Of a stretch of DNA of 64,000 nucleotides, positions 61,511-64,000 are shown piece after piece; positions within the stretch are counted from its first letter, which is position 1; the number at the start of each line of letters is the position of its first letter. Where the stretch lies: NCBI GenBank assembly GCA_003254925.1, contig QANZ01044841.1, forward strand, positions 319,308-383,307, in the 5' to 3' direction. A model generated the notes under the pieces. The model saw only the letters and a list, made by a program, of their open reading frames with translations, ran no database searches and was not told the DNA's origin. The translations under genes were made by a program, and so were the position numbers. The stretch is from Chamaecrista fasciculata (lineage: Eukaryota; Streptophyta; Magnoliopsida; Fabales; Fabaceae).

Positions 61511-61632
61511 CTGTGATCCTCCACAGCTTTCTTGAACTGTGTATTATACAGTAAGTTGTAATAACTTACAAGGATTCATCGTTATCGATTATACATATGC
61601 ATCAGTTCAAGATTGCTGTGGATAGTCACAGG
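61511..61632 (+). ncRNA. MIR396: MIR396 precursor hairpin
   Basis: The 5' arm 61519-61539 contains CCACAGCTTTCTTGAACTG, identical to canonical miR396 over its last 20 bases; the first base is C instead of U. The 3' arm 61605-61625 (GTTCAAGATTGCTGTGGATA, then G) is the star strand. The two arms pair over the 21 bases with few mismatches and the stem continues outward (CTGTGA against TCACAG). The loop is about 65 bases. miR396 guides cleavage of growth-regulating factor (GRF) mRNAs and so limits cell proliferation in leaves and roots. The star strand differs from the usual GTTCAATAAAGCTGTGG at the loop-distal positions. Confidence 0.88.
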
Positions 61633-62713
61633 CATGATCAGTATATTATATTTCTGTACGGTCATCGATCGATCTGTGTTTATATATATATGTATGGAGT
61701 TTGTGTTTAATTTCTTATATATGTATCTGATGGGTGAAATATCGTTGGACTTACCTTTATGCGGGTTTATTTATTTCTTTGATGCTTTTAATTTATATAT
61801 CGATCGCATCCGTTGATCGGATATCATCAAATCATAAATAGGTCAAATTGTTATGATTTGGTGACGATGAATTTCTCAGTGGATCTTATTTTAATTAATC
61901 TCTTTTAATTTGTGCGTTTTATAATTGTGCCCCAGGACCATGATGCGCAAGTGAGAATCAGCGTGTGCGATGAAGACGAAAGTGGAGGTTTCGGATAGAA
62001 AAAAAGTACCATATACCAGCAGTGTCACACATTTGTCAAGACGTACATACAATGAGGCTATATAGGAGGACCAATATCTCTCATCGCTCTCTATTTCAAT
62101 TATAATAATAATAATAGTATAATACTATTATTTTCTGTATGGTTTAATTTAATTTATTTACGCCAACGCCAGATGTAGAATTTTCTTTTTTACAATAGAT
62201 AAATTAATATTTAATTTTGTAATGGCTGGCCACATTGGTTTGATCTTTTGCTAGAAAACGCCTGTTAGTTAATTATTAGTGAATAGTGACAGATCAGAGA
62301 AGCACTAGTCTGGAATCTGGATCTGTGATGCGATCATCGTGCGAGCTACTACTTGAGCTCCAATTAAATCTGAGCCTTTTAATTAATTTGTTTGGCTTAA
62401 CAAAACAAATTAAAAATAATTAAATAAATCTCCTGTCTGCTCCGTTGTTTAATTTTTTGAAGTTGTTGGTATTTGGCAATGGGGCCTAGATGTATATATC
62501 ATAAACAAAGGAAGGCACAGTGAATGAAAACAATAATTAAGGGGCCGGAATCGAATATCGCGAGAAACATGTGTGTATGTGAATCTATAATATTGTACAA
62601 TTAATCAATTAATTAATCTGGATCTTAATTAATCTCACAAGAAGGCCAGGAGTCTTTCATGGCCGCTTGAAGAAGAGCGTGATAACTTCTTTGGAAGATA
62701 TATAGTTAACACA
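61633..62713. other. downstream part of the MIR396 transcript and intergenic
   Basis: No second hairpin or gene recognised. A GCCCCAG|GACC acceptor-like site at about 61930 could belong to a spliced primary transcript. Confidence 0.35.
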
Positions 62714-62914
62714 AAATTTGGTTAATTTGTGCCACTGTTAGTTAAAGCTTGAGCTCTTATTCCAAAGGACGAGAGTTTGAATTCTCCATTAATGTGAGAA
62801 TCTTATTTGGTGAGCGATATGTAAATTTTTCTCGTAAATCCTCAAAGAGGTCGAAAAATATTCCTTGACCCTAGTGTGCTTACTTATTTACCAAAAAAAA
62901 TTTGGTTAACTTGT
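62714..62914 (+). mobile_element. tRNA-type SINE with 17-bp target duplication
   Basis: AAATTTGGTTAATTTGT at 62714-62730 and AAATTTGGTTAACTTGT at 62898-62914 are direct repeats, one mismatch in 17. The body (62731-62897, about 167 bp) begins GCCACTGTTAGTTAAAGCTT with a box A-like part, has a degenerate box B (GAGTTTGAATTCTCC, about 62773-62787), and ends in an A-run (ACCAAAAA). Long flanking direct repeats, tRNA-like promoter boxes and an A-rich end are the SINE hallmarks. Confidence 0.65.
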
Positions 62915-63689
62915 TATATTTTTCTGTTTTTCCACCAATATATCATATATCTTTTATGAAAGATTGGGAGGTAATCTTGTTCTAAATATGAGTACTTCTT
63001 CTCAAGAGAGATTGGATGGGTTTAACACGTTGTGAGGGACTAATCCTCTCAATTAATTAGACTCAATTCAGCTGCTAATTAACTTGTTAATTAATAACAA
63101 AATTTGAAAAAAGTGGCTCTTGAATGTGATGCAGCATTAAAAAATAGTGGAATCCAGCGCAGGAAGAAGTACTATATATCAGTGGTGACAGATGTGAGAT
63201 CATATGGAAGAGATGAGATTAGCTGATATATCAGTTGAGGAATCATCAGGATGGCATTCACCCGAAAACATCCTCGCAAAGCCAATCATGTTTCAATATA
63301 ATGTTGTTGGATTTGGACCACCAGACACAATTCTGTGACTCACCCTCATTCTTCTTTGTCATTGTCCTTTTCTTTTTTTCACATGAATTTGCCTTTAACT
63401 ATTTTGGAAAATTTGTTTGCCATTCAATATTTGGAGACCCGGATCCACCACCTCCACCAGCAAGGCTTACAGTTCACGTCACACTGTTACACTTCCACAT
63501 GTATAAAATGACAAAACCTAGAGCTAGCAAGATGATAAGATTCATAACACCAAACGGGATTTCGAAAACTAAAAGTGAATGGGTCGGCTCGTACGTGGGC
63601 TCCAATAACTAATATCACATTATTAAAGGAGGGAGATCGGAGAAGTTCAATTAGGAGATTTCAATTCAAATTTCAAATAATAACAATAA
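62915..63689. other. intergenic
   Basis: An open frame at 63235-63612 (125 codons) has no recognisable domain, an unusual Phe-rich run and poor coding composition; I do not call a gene. Confidence 0.35.
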
Positions 63690-63917
63690 TTAGGTCAAAA
63701 TCTCATTTTGCTGCCTAATGTTTACTCCAAATTCCGTTTTGGTTCCTAATATATTTCTTTTTGATCCTTAATATTTTTCAATAGTTCTGTTTTGGTCCCT
63801 AATGTTTCCTAATAGTTTCAACGACTGGTCTCTAACTACTGAATATGGTCACATTGACCTCTCTCGTTTTAAATCTGAATGCGACGACACGAAATTAAAG
63901 CTATAGTTACTCTTAAT
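63690..63917. repeat. 'family X' AT-rich repeat
   Basis: Repeated GGTCCCTAATGTTT / TTTTGGTTCCTAAT phrases, followed by sequence like that in the foldbacks at 10970-11220 and 57258-58953. Ends unclear. Confidence 0.4.
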
Positions 63918-64000
63918 TAGGGGTGGCAAATGGTTGGGTTGGGTTATAAATGGGTCAATGACCCATTTATATTTTCTAAATGGGTCATGGGTGGGTCATG
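63918..64000. mobile_element. start of a hAT element, cut by the window edge
   Basis: TAGGGGTGGCAAATGGTTGG followed by AAATGGGTCAATGACCC matches, in reverse orientation, the end of the hAT element at 57727-58607. The rest lies beyond the window. Confidence 0.7.

Noticed and set aside
63235..63612. 125-codon plus-strand frame near the window end
   Set aside because: No domain, Phe-rich low-complexity run, poor codon composition, no splice partners.
1..64000. CRISPR arrays, bacterial operons, phage or intact endogenous viral genes
   Set aside because: The repeats seen are inverted or long transposon repeats without regular short spacers, the genes are split by plant-type introns, and no viral replicase or capsid-like frame was recognised.

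Overview
This window is nuclear DNA of a flowering plant, most likely a eudicot. The coding sequences are split by AT-rich introns, the encoded families are plant ones (sucrose-phosphate synthase family A, plant synaptotagmin, ACT-domain-repeat protein, VAMP71-type R-SNARE, hybrid proline-rich protein, MIR396), and the spaces between genes are packed with plant DNA transposons. I could not fix the species. No CRISPR array, operon, phage or intact virus is visible.

Layout. 1-4266: possible end of an upstream gene, then repeats, including two Mutator-type foldback elements. 4267-10448 (-): synaptotagmin SYT4/5-like gene, 13 exons, one broken splice donor. 10449-14360: nested MITEs and hAT debris. 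14361-20102 (+): sucrose-phosphate synthase, 13 exons, one GC-AG intron. 20842-20946: relic of a GT47 glycosyltransferase exon. 21675-22664 (-): non-autonomous Helitron with LTR-like cargo. 23442-27110 (+): intact GT47 exostosin-family gene, followed closely by a Mutator-type foldback (27233-28661). 29102-31526 (-): ACT-domain-repeat gene with a premature stop. 33845-42391 (-): giant TRAF-like protein with four MATH domains. 42691-44794: Mutator-type element carrying a hyccin-like gene fragment. 47037-49685 (-): VAMP71-group SNARE. 49686-55535: repeats, a Helitron 3' end and a LINE fragment. 55630-56010 (+): secreted eight-cysteine HyPRP. 57258-58953: foldback with a hAT element nested inside. 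59755-61138: tandem triplication. 61342-61632 (+): MIR396 locus with TATA box. 62714-62914: tRNA-type SINE. The window ends in the start of another hAT copy.

The genes do not form one pathway. They are ordinary housekeeping and regulatory plant genes: sucrose synthesis in the cytosol (SPS), ER-plasma membrane contact sites (SYT), vacuolar membrane fusion (VAMP71), cell-wall polysaccharide synthesis in the Golgi (GT47), the cell wall (HyPRP) and GRF regulation (miR396). Intron-exon structures were worked out by hand: in each multi-exon gene the exon lengths and phases add up to one continuous protein, except at the defects noted.

I found no convincing previously undescribed system. The observations most worth checking are the three gene-level anomalies (SYT donor, SPS GC donor, ACR nonsense codon), the hyccin-carrying Mutator element with telomere-like arms, the Helitron with LTR cargo, and the 5'-C miR396 variant.
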